A DNA stretch of 51,078 nt from an uncultured Opitutales bacterium. GTDB lineage: Bacteria > Verrucomicrobiota > Verrucomicrobiia > Opitutales > Seribacteraceae. The DNA is taken from positions 1 to 51,078 of the forward strand of contig CALKMX010000080.1 in the NCBI GenBank assembly GCA_938091675.1. Reading direction: 5' to 3'. Position 1 is the first letter of the stretch. The number at the start of each line of letters is the position of its first letter. A program made the translations under genes and the position numbers. Shown here piece by piece: positions 37,606 through 46,754 of the stretch. Below the pieces are notes generated by a model. It ran no database searches. It was not told the DNA's origin and saw nothing but the letters and a program-made list of their open reading frames with translations.

Positions 37606-37878
37606 TCAATAATCGGTGTAAGTGAACAAACCCCACAGCAGAGTGGTTTTTCCACCCTGATGATCGCGACGGTTTACCAGTTCATCTGAGCTTACCCGAA
37701 AGGTACCTGTTTCCACCGGGGTATAAGAGGATGGCTCGTGGGTAAGTACTCCTCCCAGATTGACTTTTTTAGTAAAATATTTTTTGGGGTTAAAACCGCA
37801 GCTGCTCGACATAAAACATGCCCCCAAGAGAGCAATGATTAGTGCTGTTAATCTGAGTTTATTTCCAAAAAATCCCAT
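37606..37878 (-). CDS. Small predicted lipoprotein, unknown function
   Basis: Ninety residues from the ATG at 37878 (a TTG five codons upstream also keeps the frame). A signal peptide (basic KLRL, then a hydrophobic stretch) ends in a lipobox-like MSSSC, leaving a mature lipoprotein of about 64 residues starting CGFNPKKYF. No family recognised. The C-terminal TTLLWGLFTYTDY is rich in aromatics. It is divergent from glyS and lies upstream of the Fur-suf run. Confidence 0.65.
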   Translation of the reverse strand: MGFFGNKLRLTALIIALLGACFMSSSCGFNPKKYFTKKVNLGGVLTHEPSSYTPVETGTFRVSSDELVNRRDHQGGKTTLLWGLFTYTDY

Positions 37879-37886
37879 CTTCAAAT

Positions 37887-37916
37887 AATACAAGATTCTT
37901 CTATCCTAAGAGTCAA
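37887..37916 (-). promoter_or_regulatory. Candidate promoter of the small lipoprotein gene
   Basis: Minus strand TTGACT (37916-37911, 5 of 6), an 18-base spacer, and TGTATT (37892-37887, 4 of 6). The predicted start falls near 37880, only about two bases before the ATG at 37878, which would make a nearly leaderless mRNA. Confidence 0.35.
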
Positions 37917-37980
37917 CCTGAAGTTTGGTGGAATTATTCATAGTTAAAAGATTGTCGAGGAAGGTAGCTGGGAGTAAGTT

Positions 37981-37986
37981 GGAAGG
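37981..37986 (+). promoter_or_regulatory. Shine-Dalgarno of glyS
   Basis: GGAAGG with 6 bases to the ATG at 37993; it fixes the glyS start. Confidence 0.65.
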
Positions 37987-37992
37987 TTTGAT

Positions 37993-39498
37993 ATGACTAA
38001 GGAAAACAGCTTGATCGAGGAAATCATTTCTCTGTGTAAACGCCGCGGTTTTGTATTTCAATCCTCCGAAGTTTACGGCGGTTTTAACGGTTTTTTTGAT
38101 TATGGTCCTCTAGGGGTAGAGTTACGAAAAAACATCAAGGATGCCTGGTGGGAAGACATGGTTAGAAGGCGCGATGATATGGTAGGGCTTGATTCCAGCA
38201 TTATCATGAATCCAAGAATTTGGCAGGCATCTGGTCATGTGGATGGCTTTACTGACCCAATGGTGGATTGTAAGGAATCTAAAATGCGCTACCGAGCCGA
38301 TCAGCTCTTTGCCGCCGAAGTTTTGGTTGATGGCGATGCTCTTGGTTGGATTTCATTGCTGGAATCGGAAAGTATGGATGAGGAAGCAGATAAAAAGGCG
38401 GACTTACTCAAAAGGAAGGCATCCAGGCAGGGAAACCTTGAGCCAATCAACCTTCGCCCTTATGACGAATTATCTCCTGCTGAGCAGCTGCTCGTCCCTT
38501 CACCATCAACGGGAAAACCAGGATCATTAACCCCTCCACGTGAATTCAACATGATGTTTGAGACTCATGTGGGTGCATTGAGGGATGGATCTTCCAAATG
38601 TTATTTACGGCCAGAAACAGCCCAGGGGATTTTTGTTAACTTTAAAAACATTGTCGATACCGGCCGGGTGAAAGTGCCTTTCGGAATTGCCCAAATAGGG
38701 AAGGCATTTCGGAACGAGATTACTCCACGAAACTTTATCTTCCGCTCCCGCGAATTTGAACAGATGGAAATTGAGTATTTTATTCCGCCGGGAGACGAAC
38801 ATTGGCCCCGTTACCACCGGGAATGGATCGATGCGAGAAAACAGTGGTTTCAGACAGTCGGTCTCACTGCGGACATGCTGGGTGAAGAAGTACACCCCAA
38901 AAACAAGCTCGCTCACTATGCCCAGGCCTGTACTGACATCACATTCAAATTTCCCTTTGGCGAGCATGAGCTGGAAGGAATCGCAGCCCGGGGAAACTTT
39001 GATCTTACCCAACATCAGGAATCTTCAGGCAAGAGCCTCGAATATTTTGACGAAGGGTCCAAGCAACGCTATCTGCCCCATGTGATCGAGCCCAGTCTTG
39101 GAGTTGACCGTACCTTCCTTGCCATTCTTTGTGCTGCCTATCAAATTGATGAAGTGGACGGAGAGAAAAGAACAGTAATGAAATTTCATCCGCGTGTTGC
39201 ACCGATCAAAGCATCTGTATTCCCCTTGGTTAAAAATAAGCCGGAACTGGTAGAGAAAGCCCAGGGCTTGTACCGTCGTTTGCAGCGTAAATGGAATGTC
39301 ACCTATGACCAGGGAGGCGCGATTGGACGCAGATATCGCCGGGCAGATGAAGCGGGAGTTCCCTTTGCCCTTACTGTAGACTTTGAAACTCTGGAAGGAG
39401 ATGGATCAATCACCCTTCGAGATCGAGATTCTACCAAGCAGGTAAGAATGTCGGTGGATGAAGCTGTTGGTTATCTGGAGGAACGAATCAATCCGTAA
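37993..39498 (+). CDS. glyS: Glycyl-tRNA synthetase, alpha2 type
   Basis: Charges tRNA-Gly. A single-chain class II enzyme of 501 residues of the dimeric type (found in Gram-positives, archaea and eukaryotes), not the alpha2beta2 form of most Gram-negatives. It shows the [23 protein letters not shown]-terminal motif (read in parts), the class II motif 2 region [21 protein letters not shown], motif 3 region [14 protein letters not shown], and the C-terminal anticodon-binding domain (about 395-495). Normal length. It converges with recJ 11 bases later. Confidence 0.97.
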   Translation: MTKENSLIEEIISLCKRRGFVFQSSEVYGGFNGFFDYGPLGVELRKNIKDAWWEDMVRRRDDMVGLDSSIIMNPRIWQASGHVDGFTDPMVDCKESKMRYRADQLFAAEVLVDGDALGWISLLESESMDEEADKKADLLKRKASRQGNLEPINLRPYDELSPAEQLLVPSPSTGKPGSLTPPREFNMMFETHVGALRDGSSKCYLRPETAQGIFVNFKNIVDTGRVKVPFGIAQIGKAFRNEITPRNFIFRSREFEQMEIEYFIPPGDEHWPRYHREWIDARKQWFQTVGLTADMLGEEVHPKNKLAHYAQACTDITFKFPFGEHELEGIAARGNFDLTQHQESSGKSLEYFDEGSKQRYLPHVIEPSLGVDRTFLAILCAAYQIDEVDGEKRTVMKFHPRVAPIKASVFPLVKNKPELVEKAQGLYRRLQRKWNVTYDQGGAIGRRYRRADEAGVPFALTVDFETLEGDGSITLRDRDSTKQVRMSVDEAVGYLEERINP

Positions 39499-39509
39499 CT
39501 TCATTGGGA

Positions 39510-41267
39510 TCAACGACGGTCGCTTGTCTCACTAAGCTTCCAATCCTCCAGGACTAATTGTAGGGAACTGGTCCCATTCCAATAATTTCTTCTTAGCTTA
39601 AAGGCGAGGTCGAGCTCAGTGGTTTGCGGGGGCACATGTTCTCCCATCCTCCAGGCTATTCCCCGAATAAAGCCATTTCCGTTATGGAATGAAAATTGAA
39701 AGTGCTCACCGTTACCTATCTTTCTGGGGGGAGAATCAAGGATTACACTTTTAACACCGAGAACTGGTTCCGGGTTATCCTGCCCAAACGGGCCAAGATC
39801 ATTTAATTCGTCTAACAGCTCGTATCTAATTTCATTTTTATGAACAAAAGCATCTACCACCAAGGGGAGGCCTTGCTCCTGTTTAATTTGAGATGAAGTT
39901 TTTTCTACTGATTCTAAAAATTCTAAAATAAAGCCGTTTAATTCTTTTTCTAATAGTCCAAGACCTACGGCAACAGGGTGTCCACCCCAGTGGGTAAGCC
40001 TTTCCTTACATTGAGATAAGATTTCCACCAGGTTTACTCCCGGCACACTTCTGCCCGACCCGCAGTACTCGCCATTTTCTGACCGGGCAAGCACGAGGCA
40101 AGGTTTATTGAGGGAACTTGCTAATTTTCCTGCTACAATTCCAACTACACCAGGGTGCCATGCATCCCCATCTCCGGTTACGATTACGGCTGGTTTGTCT
40201 CCAAAATTTTCTTCTGCCTGTGCAATTGCATCTGCAGTAAGTTTTGACTCAATGCCTTTTCTTTCCTCGTTAAATTGCGTCAGTCTTTTCGCTAGGTCCT
40301 TACAAATACCAACCTCTTTTTCCAGAAGTAAAGAGACCGCAGTCTCCGGCATATTTAATCGGCCGCATGCATTGATCCGGGGAGCCAATTTATAAGTAAT
40401 ATCTTCGGTTTCCGGCTCAAAAGCACCGTCCAGTCCACATTCCTTGAGGAGGGCAAGAAGCCCTGGGGATGCGTCCATAAACAGCCGCTTGATTCCGAAT
40501 CTTGAAAATATTCGACTTTCCCCTTTGAGGGGAACGAGGTCTGCAAGAGTACCAATCGCACAGAGGGGAAGGAAATCTCTAGGGGTAAGGTTTTCGGATC
40601 CTGGCAGTTCTCTTTCCCGTGCTTTTTTGTAAAGTGCATGAATTAACTTGAAGCACAAGCCTGCCGTGCAAAGAGAGCGCCAGGGTTCCCCATTATCAGT
40701 TTGCAGGTGAGGGTTAACCAGAATGGCATCTGGTAACACTTTGGTTTTTAATTGATGGTGATCCACCACAATTAGATCGATTCCGTTTTCTTTGAGGAAT
40801 CCCGCTTCCGTAATCGAATTCGTTCCACAATCCAAGGCAATTACCAAGCGGTGATTTCCATTTCCCAGGCCGCGCGAAAGCACTTCACGGGTTAATCCGT
40901 ATCCCTCGCTGAGCCTTTTGGGGATGACAATATCTGCCTGCAAACCGATCGAATCAAGAGCCTGCTGGATCATGACTGTCGAGGTGATCCCGTCCACATC
41001 ATAATCTCCCACCAGTAAAACCCCTTCCTTCTCTTCCCTCGCCTTAAGAATCCGGGAAATCGCACCATCCATATTTTTGATGGCAAAAGGATCTTCCAAA
41101 TGCTTGAGTTTTGGTTTTAGGAATTGTTCGGCATCCGAGGGGTCATGTAAACCTCTTTGGACCAATAAATCGGCCAAAAAGGAAGAAATGCCTAATTCTT
41201 GTTGAAGAATAGTAACAGATTTTAGATCTGCTTCCTGCTCGATCCAATCTTTCAAAACCGAGCCCAA
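39510..41267 (-). CDS. recJ: Single-stranded-DNA-specific exonuclease RecJ
   Basis: 5'-3' single-strand exonuclease in recombination and mismatch repair. 585 residues with the DHH-superfamily motifs VGDYDVDGITSTVM (motif I), IALDCGTNS (II), VVDHHQ (III, the DHH signature) and the DHHA1 region with the GGHPVAVGLGL glycines. Start appears to be TTG (41267-41265); no nearby ATG fits and no ribosome binding site is clear. It follows secDF, as recJ does in many bacteria. Confidence 0.95.
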   Translation of the reverse strand: MGSVLKDWIEQEADLKSVTILQQELGISSFLADLLVQRGLHDPSDAEQFLKPKLKHLEDPFAIKNMDGAISRILKAREEKEGVLLVGDYDVDGITSTVMIQQALDSIGLQADIVIPKRLSEGYGLTREVLSRGLGNGNHRLVIALDCGTNSITEAGFLKENGIDLIVVDHHQLKTKVLPDAILVNPHLQTDNGEPWRSLCTAGLCFKLIHALYKKARERELPGSENLTPRDFLPLCAIGTLADLVPLKGESRIFSRFGIKRLFMDASPGLLALLKECGLDGAFEPETEDITYKLAPRINACGRLNMPETAVSLLLEKEVGICKDLAKRLTQFNEERKGIESKLTADAIAQAEENFGDKPAVIVTGDGDAWHPGVVGIVAGKLASSLNKPCLVLARSENGEYCGSGRSVPGVNLVEILSQCKERLTHWGGHPVAVGLGLLEKELNGFILEFLESVEKTSSQIKQEQGLPLVVDAFVHKNEIRYELLDELNDLGPFGQDNPEPVLGVKSVILDSPPRKIGNGEHFQFSFHNGNGFIRGIAWRMGEHVPPQTTELDLAFKLRRNYWNGTSSLQLVLEDWKLSETSDRR

Positions 41268-41291
41268 GAAATGAGTGGTTGTACAGGGATT

Positions 41292-43970
41292 TTATTTGGA
41301 GGTTTGCCAATCGTACTTTGGCAAAAGTTCTCCATCTTCCACATGCTTGCGGTCGCCACGGTGCCAGAAATAGAAAATCGGGCTGGCAATAAAGATGGAA
41401 GAGAAGGTCCCCGTCAAAATGCCAATTACAAATACAAAGGCAAAATCATTGATAATTCCGGCACCAAATATCCACAAGGATGTGGCAGCCAGAAGAGTGG
41501 TGAAACTGGTCAGGATGGAGCGGGAAAGCACCCGATTAATCGCAATGATTACGATTTTTCTCAGGTTTGTTACCGGGTTGAGTTCAAGCTCCTCACGAAT
41601 CCGGTCAAACACAACTATCGTATCATTGATTGAATACCCCACAATCATCAGAATGGAAGCGAGCATGGGTGCAGTAAATTGACCGGAGCAAATCATTCCA
41701 TCGGAAAGATGTCCAATCAGCACAAATAGACCAACGGTCATCAAGATATCGTGGATAGTGGCTACAACCGCACCAATCGCATAGCCCATTTCAAATCTCA
41801 GGGCAACATAGAGCAAAATTCCCAGAAGTGCAACGGAGACAGAAAGGATAGCATCGCTCTTAATTTGATCGCTCACCGATGCCCCAATGTTGCTGAGCCC
41901 TTCTTCCGATAAAGACGCATCAGGGAATTGTTCCTGCAAATGTGCCAGAGCCTGGCGGGACTTTCCTTCTTCTGTTTGTAACACCAAACGGCTGGCTCCT
42001 TCCCCAGATCCAACTTCAGAACGGTAGACATGTTGAACCTCACCAAGTAGAGGATTGAGATTGAGAGACTGCTCCAGGTCTTCCGCATCGATAGCTTGGG
42101 AGAAACCAGCGACCAGCTCTTCACCCCCTCGAAAATCAATCCCGAGGATAGTGTCTTGTTTAGAGTAAACCGAAAATATGCCTATTCCTACGATCAGCCA
42201 GGATGCCAAAAAAGCCACCTTCCGGTAGCGATGGAAATCGATGGAGTCTTTGGGAGAAGATTTTGAAATACTCCTAAGGCTGATCAGGTTATTCACGCCA
42301 GATTTGAGCAGTAAGTTAAGGAACATTCGACTCACAAACAAAGCACAAAATACGGAGGTTGCGATACCGATTGCCAGAGTAATACCAAATCCCTTAACCG
42401 GTCCGGTGCCCAACCAAATCAAAATACTTGCCGTGATTAGAGTAGTAAGGTTTGCATCAATGATGGTAGAGAATGCTTTGGCATATCCACCCTCCAATGC
42501 ATTTTCAGGGCTTTTGCCGGCTCTCAACTCTTCCCTAATCCGTTCAAAGATTAAGATATTGGCATCCACGGCCATCCCAATGGTTAGTACGAGTGCAGCC
42601 ATCCCGGGAAGGGTAAAGGTTGCCTCAAAAATTCCAGCAAGGGTGGCAATTACAAGAAGCACATTTAATCCAACCGAAAGCACTGCAACCAGACCACCTG
42701 CCTTGTACCACACAATCATGAAGGCTACTACCAGAAAGGCTCCAAGCAAACAAGCATTGAGGCTGCTGGATAGCGCTCCTGCAGCCAGTGTGGGAGAAAC
42801 CTCATACTGCTCACCAATGGAAAGGGAAACTTTGAGGGGGTTATTGAGAATATCGGAAAGCATCTTTGCTTCCCTGAAACTAAAGTTCCCCGTAATCACG
42901 GCGCTGCCACCTCCTATACGCTCCTTAACGGTGGGGGCACTTTCTAATTTTCCGTCCAGCACAATCGCCAGCCTTCCAGGCATACCGCTGGACAAGTCGG
43001 TCATGTCTGCGATTCTTCCTGTTAAGTCGGCAAAAGCGTTTCCTCCCTCTGGAGTAAAGTCCAAGCCAACTTCCCACCCGCCCATTTGGTCTTGGCGTGG
43101 GTAGGCTTCAGCAATGATTTCTCCGTCTGCAGACCATAAACGGCGAACCCAGATGGGACGCTCATTGGGTTGGGCATCGCTACGGAGTAAAGCAACATAA
43201 GGTATGCCTTCATCATCCGTCCATTCCTCGCCTTCCTGTACGGGAACGGGTGCTTCACTGTTTGCATTGACAATTCGAAACTCGAGCTTGGCTGGCTTTT
43301 GCAGTTCGTTGATAATGCCGGGATCCGGCTTTGTGGTAAGGTCAGGAATTTGGACTTCGATAGCACGGTCCCCCTTTTTCCGGACTACGGTTTCGGCTAC
43401 TCCAAAGGCATTGAGACGCTCGCTCATGATTTCCACGACTTTGTCCATGGGTGATGCACCGGACGCCTGATCGAGATCAGAAGATACATTCAAGTCGGTT
43501 GCCTCCATTGTAAATGCGATTCCTCCGCGGAGGTCTAAGCCTTTCTTGATCGCAGCCTGTGATTTTTTAAGCAGGGTCCGTAAAATCAGATCATTACGGT
43601 TGTCTCTGTCTTTAAGATGAGCCGCCCGGATACCAGGTTTTACCACAAATGGAAACAGCCGAGATCCCACCGTGCCAAGCACGCCTTGTGGGGGGTTAAA
43701 GTAAGCAGCATAATCCAAACGGTTGCGTTTACCATAATCTCTCAGGGCAGAGTAGTCTATGGGTGCGTCGTTGGGTAGTTGAAGCCTAAGGTTGTCAATA
43801 ACTTCGGAAAAGTTTTCATGGCCCGCATGATTTGATGCATTGGCATCGGAGGTTACTTGCGACAATGCATACTCTCCCAGTTCCCGATCTTCGAAAGGTA
43901 GGATTAGGGATATACTAATCGCTGCGAGAAAGAAGGTAAAAATGAGCTTCCAAGTATTTGAACGGTTCAT
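41292..43970 (-). CDS. secDF: Fused protein-export membrane protein SecDF
   Basis: Proton-driven accessory of the Sec translocon that pulls proteins out on the periplasmic side. SecD and SecF are joined into 892 residues, with twelve TM segments expected. SecD half: TM1 (about 8-26), GLDLRGGIAF (about 143), TIGMAVDANILIFERIREEL (D-N motif, TM4). SecF half begins near 565: ILGIDFRGGEELVAGF and VGYSINDTIVVFDRIREELE. About 110 residues separate TM1 from the DLRGG motif, more than in E. coli SecD. It follows yajC by 71 bases. Confidence 0.97.
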   Translation of the reverse strand: MNRSNTWKLIFTFFLAAISISLILPFEDRELGEYALSQVTSDANASNHAGHENFSEVIDNLRLQLPNDAPIDYSALRDYGKRNRLDYAAYFNPPQGVLGTVGSRLFPFVVKPGIRAAHLKDRDNRNDLILRTLLKKSQAAIKKGLDLRGGIAFTMEATDLNVSSDLDQASGASPMDKVVEIMSERLNAFGVAETVVRKKGDRAIEVQIPDLTTKPDPGIINELQKPAKLEFRIVNANSEAPVPVQEGEEWTDDEGIPYVALLRSDAQPNERPIWVRRLWSADGEIIAEAYPRQDQMGGWEVGLDFTPEGGNAFADLTGRIADMTDLSSGMPGRLAIVLDGKLESAPTVKERIGGGSAVITGNFSFREAKMLSDILNNPLKVSLSIGEQYEVSPTLAAGALSSSLNACLLGAFLVVAFMIVWYKAGGLVAVLSVGLNVLLVIATLAGIFEATFTLPGMAALVLTIGMAVDANILIFERIREELRAGKSPENALEGGYAKAFSTIIDANLTTLITASILIWLGTGPVKGFGITLAIGIATSVFCALFVSRMFLNLLLKSGVNNLISLRSISKSSPKDSIDFHRYRKVAFLASWLIVGIGIFSVYSKQDTILGIDFRGGEELVAGFSQAIDAEDLEQSLNLNPLLGEVQHVYRSEVGSGEGASRLVLQTEEGKSRQALAHLQEQFPDASLSEEGLSNIGASVSDQIKSDAILSVSVALLGILLYVALRFEMGYAIGAVVATIHDILMTVGLFVLIGHLSDGMICSGQFTAPMLASILMIVGYSINDTIVVFDRIREELELNPVTNLRKIVIIAINRVLSRSILTSFTTLLAATSLWIFGAGIINDFAFVFVIGILTGTFSSIFIASPIFYFWHRGDRKHVEDGELLPKYDWQTSK

Positions 43971-44041
43971 CGATTCGAGGCTGGCTAAGGGCGGATGGTA
44001 AGGCGGTATTTCCGCTTTAAATTTATTGAGAAAGGCAAAAA

Positions 44042-44377
44042 TCAGTCAATCTTTGCGGAGATTGCTTCCCGGGCCACTTCCACTTTAACATTCTCTGCAA
44101 TCCTAACCACAAAACGGTCATCCTTTACCCCGGTTACCGTACCAAAAACTCCGCCGACAGTTTTTACCTTGGCTCCTTTTTCAAGGGCTTTGATCATTTT
44201 ATCATGCTCTTTTTGCTTTTTCCTTTGAGGAGCAATGAGCAGAAACCAAAAGGCAACGAAGATCAGGATCATGGGCAAAAAGCCCATCAAACCACCTCCT
44301 GGTGCTGATGGATCACCCGAAGGTGCCATAGCCAGTGCATGAATGAAAGAAAATGAATCTAAGCTTGTAGGAGTCAT
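44042..44377 (-). CDS. yajC: Preprotein translocase subunit YajC
   Basis: Small single-TM partner of SecDF. 111 residues from the ATG at 44377 (a TTG at 44419 would lengthen it). An N-terminal Met/Pro/Gly-rich lead precedes the TM (about 32-52, LPMILIFVAFWFLLIAP), then QRKKQKEHDKMIKALEKGAKVKTVGG, the classical YajC signature (read in parts). Gene order yajC-secDF is conserved widely. Confidence 0.95.
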   Translation of the reverse strand: MTPTSLDSFSFIHALAMAPSGDPSAPGGGLMGFLPMILIFVAFWFLLIAPQRKKQKEHDKMIKALEKGAKVKTVGGVFGTVTGVKDDRFVVRIAENVKVEVAREAISAKID

Positions 44378-44465
44378 GACAAAAGAATTTATCAAACAGA
44401 TAATCTCCCTTATTGGCAAGCTTGGAAGGCATGCTTAAATTGCAGGAAACTTAAAGGATCAAGGT

Positions 44466-45770
44466 CTATGTAAGGCTCTTTTCGCCTCCCGGAAATCCAT
44501 CTGGCCAAGTGCGCAAATGGAGGTCTCGTTGCGGAAAGGGGATCGAAATTCCTGATTCTTTAAATCTGTCCCAAATACTGAGCAATACTTCACTTCTTGC
44601 ATTGCCCACGCCGTTGGATGGATCATTGATCCAAAACCGAAGCTCAAGATTCACCGAGTTATCGCCAAACCCAATTAATAGGCAACGGGGTTCCGGGTCG
44701 TTGAGCACACGTCCGGAGGAACGGGCGGCATCTACGCACAATTCCATCGCCAATCTGGGGTCGGAATCATAAGAAATTCCAACTGGAACACGGACCCGGA
44801 TATTTTTATCACTAAACGACCAGTTGACCACACGGTTAGTGATTAAATCCTCATTGGGGATTAAATGCTCCTTACCGTCCCTGGTGATAATGGATGCATA
44901 GCGGGCACGGAGGGAATTTATCCATCCATATGTGTTATCAATTTCGATCACATCACCGGGCTTGATAGAACGGTCCAAGAGCAGGATTAAGCCACTGACC
45001 AAATTGGAAACAACTTTTTGCAGACCAAATCCAATACCAACACCAATTGCACCACCGAGAAGGGCGAAAGACGATAAATCTAGCCCAATGGTTGACATAG
45101 CCACCAAGAAACTAAGGAAAATTAGCAATACCCGAACCACCTTTGCCAGAAGCACCTGGAGGGAGGGAGGCAGGTTGGGGAGTTGCCGGATTTTTGTCTC
45201 CCCCGCACTCCCCAACAAGGAGCTCATCCAGAGAAGAAAAAGTAAAATAAAAATACCGTTTACTAAATCGAGTACTGAGAGCGTGCTCTTTCCTACCGCA
45301 AAAGAGGCAGATTCAAGAAAGTCAAAAGTTGGCTCGAGCAAACCAAAGCTTTGCAGAGCGGCCATTCCAAATGCCAAAACTGCCGCCAGTCTAAGCCAAA
45401 ACCTATTGTGGGTAAGTCCGGAAACTAATCGATAGATCAGCCAGGCCGTGGTTGCGTTTACAAAAGGGTTAAGCAGATCGGTGGATGCAAGATCGAATCG
45501 GTCTAACAGCCCGCGCCCAAGCAAAGATAAAAGAAGTAAGAGTAGGGGAAGGAGCAAGGGAACAAAGAGGCGAACGGATCGCTCGATCCAGACCGGACGG
45601 GTGGGGTCCCGGGTAAATTTAAGAATTTGGGGCTTTGCCCGGTTGCTCAATACCCAGGCGAGTAGGATAGACAGTCCAATAACTAGGGTCTGGATGCGGA
45701 CAGATGGAGTTGTCCAAAATTGATGAGCGTTTTCCCAAACTTGAGCAACAGTACCAGGCAGGTCAGTCAT
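44466..45770 (-). CDS. Mechanosensitive channel of the MscS family
   Basis: 434 residues. Five to six TM segments occupy about 25-270, followed by the conserved pore/beta domain. Key motifs: GGAIGVGIGFGLQKVVSNLVSGLILLLDRSIKPGDVIEI (Gly-Ala pore helix, read in parts), GWINSLRARYASIITRDGKEHLIPNEDLI, and a C-terminal cytoplasmic domain to DLHLRTW. Larger than E. coli MscS (286) because of extra N-terminal helices, like the MscM-type branch. Predicted to release solutes on hypo-osmotic shock. Confidence 0.93.
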   Translation of the reverse strand: MTDLPGTVAQVWENAHQFWTTPSVRIQTLVIGLSILLAWVLSNRAKPQILKFTRDPTRPVWIERSVRLFVPLLLPLLLLLLSLLGRGLLDRFDLASTDLLNPFVNATTAWLIYRLVSGLTHNRFWLRLAAVLAFGMAALQSFGLLEPTFDFLESASFAVGKSTLSVLDLVNGIFILLFLLWMSSLLGSAGETKIRQLPNLPPSLQVLLAKVVRVLLIFLSFLVAMSTIGLDLSSFALLGGAIGVGIGFGLQKVVSNLVSGLILLLDRSIKPGDVIEIDNTYGWINSLRARYASIITRDGKEHLIPNEDLITNRVVNWSFSDKNIRVRVPVGISYDSDPRLAMELCVDAARSSGRVLNDPEPRCLLIGFGDNSVNLELRFWINDPSNGVGNARSEVLLSIWDRFKESGISIPFPQRDLHLRTWPDGFPGGEKSLT

Positions 45771-45828
45771 TAGGATTTCTTTTTGCTAAGTGTCCACCCT
45801 CTTGGCAATCCACAAAGAATAAAAGTTT

Positions 45829-46440
45829 TTAAAGTCCCGTTACCAGGACGAGCTGTATGCAACCAATTATGAAACCCAAAACCGCTCCAATTTTTTCAAT
45901 AAAGCGGAATTCTTGTTCCATAAATCCAAGCAGCAATTCTTCCACCTTGTTAGATGAAAATGCCTGCACCTTTTCTCTAACCAAGGCTTGCACATCAACC
46001 GATTCTTCCAACTTCGAGGAAAGACCTTCTGCAGATACCCGCAAGAAGTCTTCCAGTTCCCCCTTAAAAAGACTAGTTACTTTTTCGATCATTTCATCGC
46101 TAAGAAACATAGAAAGCATAGGGAAGGCGGCCATTAACTTGCCCCGTATGGTTTTTTCTATCCTTTTGCCAACTTCCTCAAGGGCTTCCGGTTGAGTTGA
46201 CAGATCTTCAATCTTCTTGGCCACATCTTTGATCGAAAAAAGTTCATTGGCCACAAGTTCTCCAAGTTTTTCTGCAATTTGTGCCTGCCTTTTGGGAAAA
46301 ACACCGTGAAAGGTTAAGCCAATAATTTTTTTGGGTTCGTGCGGGTGAAACAGCATCTTGATCGCCAAATAATTAGTTGCCCATCCAATCAATGCGGCAA
46401 TAAACGGGAGCAGATAAATAAGGGGAGAAGATTCAGTCAT
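45829..46440 (-). CDS. DUF445 family membrane protein
   Basis: 203 residues: an N-terminal TM with GWATNYLAIKMLFHPHEPKKIIGLTFHGVFPKRQ (read in parts, the DUF445 signature), an amphipathic helical middle, and a C-terminal TM (about 182-202). DUF445 proteins (YheB/YjiN relatives) have no settled function. It is short for the family but seems complete. It lies 58 bases upstream of the MscS gene. Confidence 0.85.
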   Translation of the reverse strand: MTESSPLIYLLPFIAALIGWATNYLAIKMLFHPHEPKKIIGLTFHGVFPKRQAQIAEKLGELVANELFSIKDVAKKIEDLSTQPEALEEVGKRIEKTIRGKLMAAFPMLSMFLSDEMIEKVTSLFKGELEDFLRVSAEGLSSKLEESVDVQALVREKVQAFSSNKVEELLLGFMEQEFRFIEKIGAVLGFIIGCIQLVLVTGL

Positions 46441-46520
46441 AGGGTATGATCAAATTTGCTGCTTGGTCTGGTAAAATTCGTTAAAAAAAGTGATTTTTGA
46501 TTGCGAAGGCTAGCTGATTA

Positions 46521-46754
46521 ATGCTTGTCAGATGCATGATCAAGGCTGTTTTGACTGAAACTTTGTTAATTCTTTGCGTTTTATGCCTCTGTGGGTGTGC
46601 TAGTATGATCACCAAGCCAATAAACTTAGCTACCAAAGCAGTGGTTACTCCAATTAAAGCAGTTGCGGGGGTAACGGCAGATGTGGTGGGGAAACCATTA
46701 GGAAAGGCAGCACGGTTAGTCCGTCCGATTACTCCGGTTATCCAGGTTCGTTAA
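46521..46754 (+). CDS. Tiny cationic predicted lipoprotein, unknown function
   Basis: 77 residues from the ATG at 46521 (an ATG at 46536 is equally possible). A hydrophobic signal sequence ends in the lipobox LCGC, giving a mature lipoprotein of about 52 residues starting CASMITKP. The mature part has eight Lys/Arg and only one acidic residue, with short repeats of the type K-A-V-V-T-P-I. No family recognised. Its stop overlaps that of the convergent helicase gene by 4 bases. Confidence 0.6.
   Translation: MLVRCMIKAVLTETLLILCVLCLCGCASMITKPINLATKAVVTPIKAVAGVTADVVGKPLGKAARLVRPITPVIQVR

Noticed and set aside
42241-43104. 287-residue ORF antisense to secDF
   Set aside because: Low-complexity composition (Ser/Pro/Ile) and complete overlap with SecDF, whose motifs are unmistakable.
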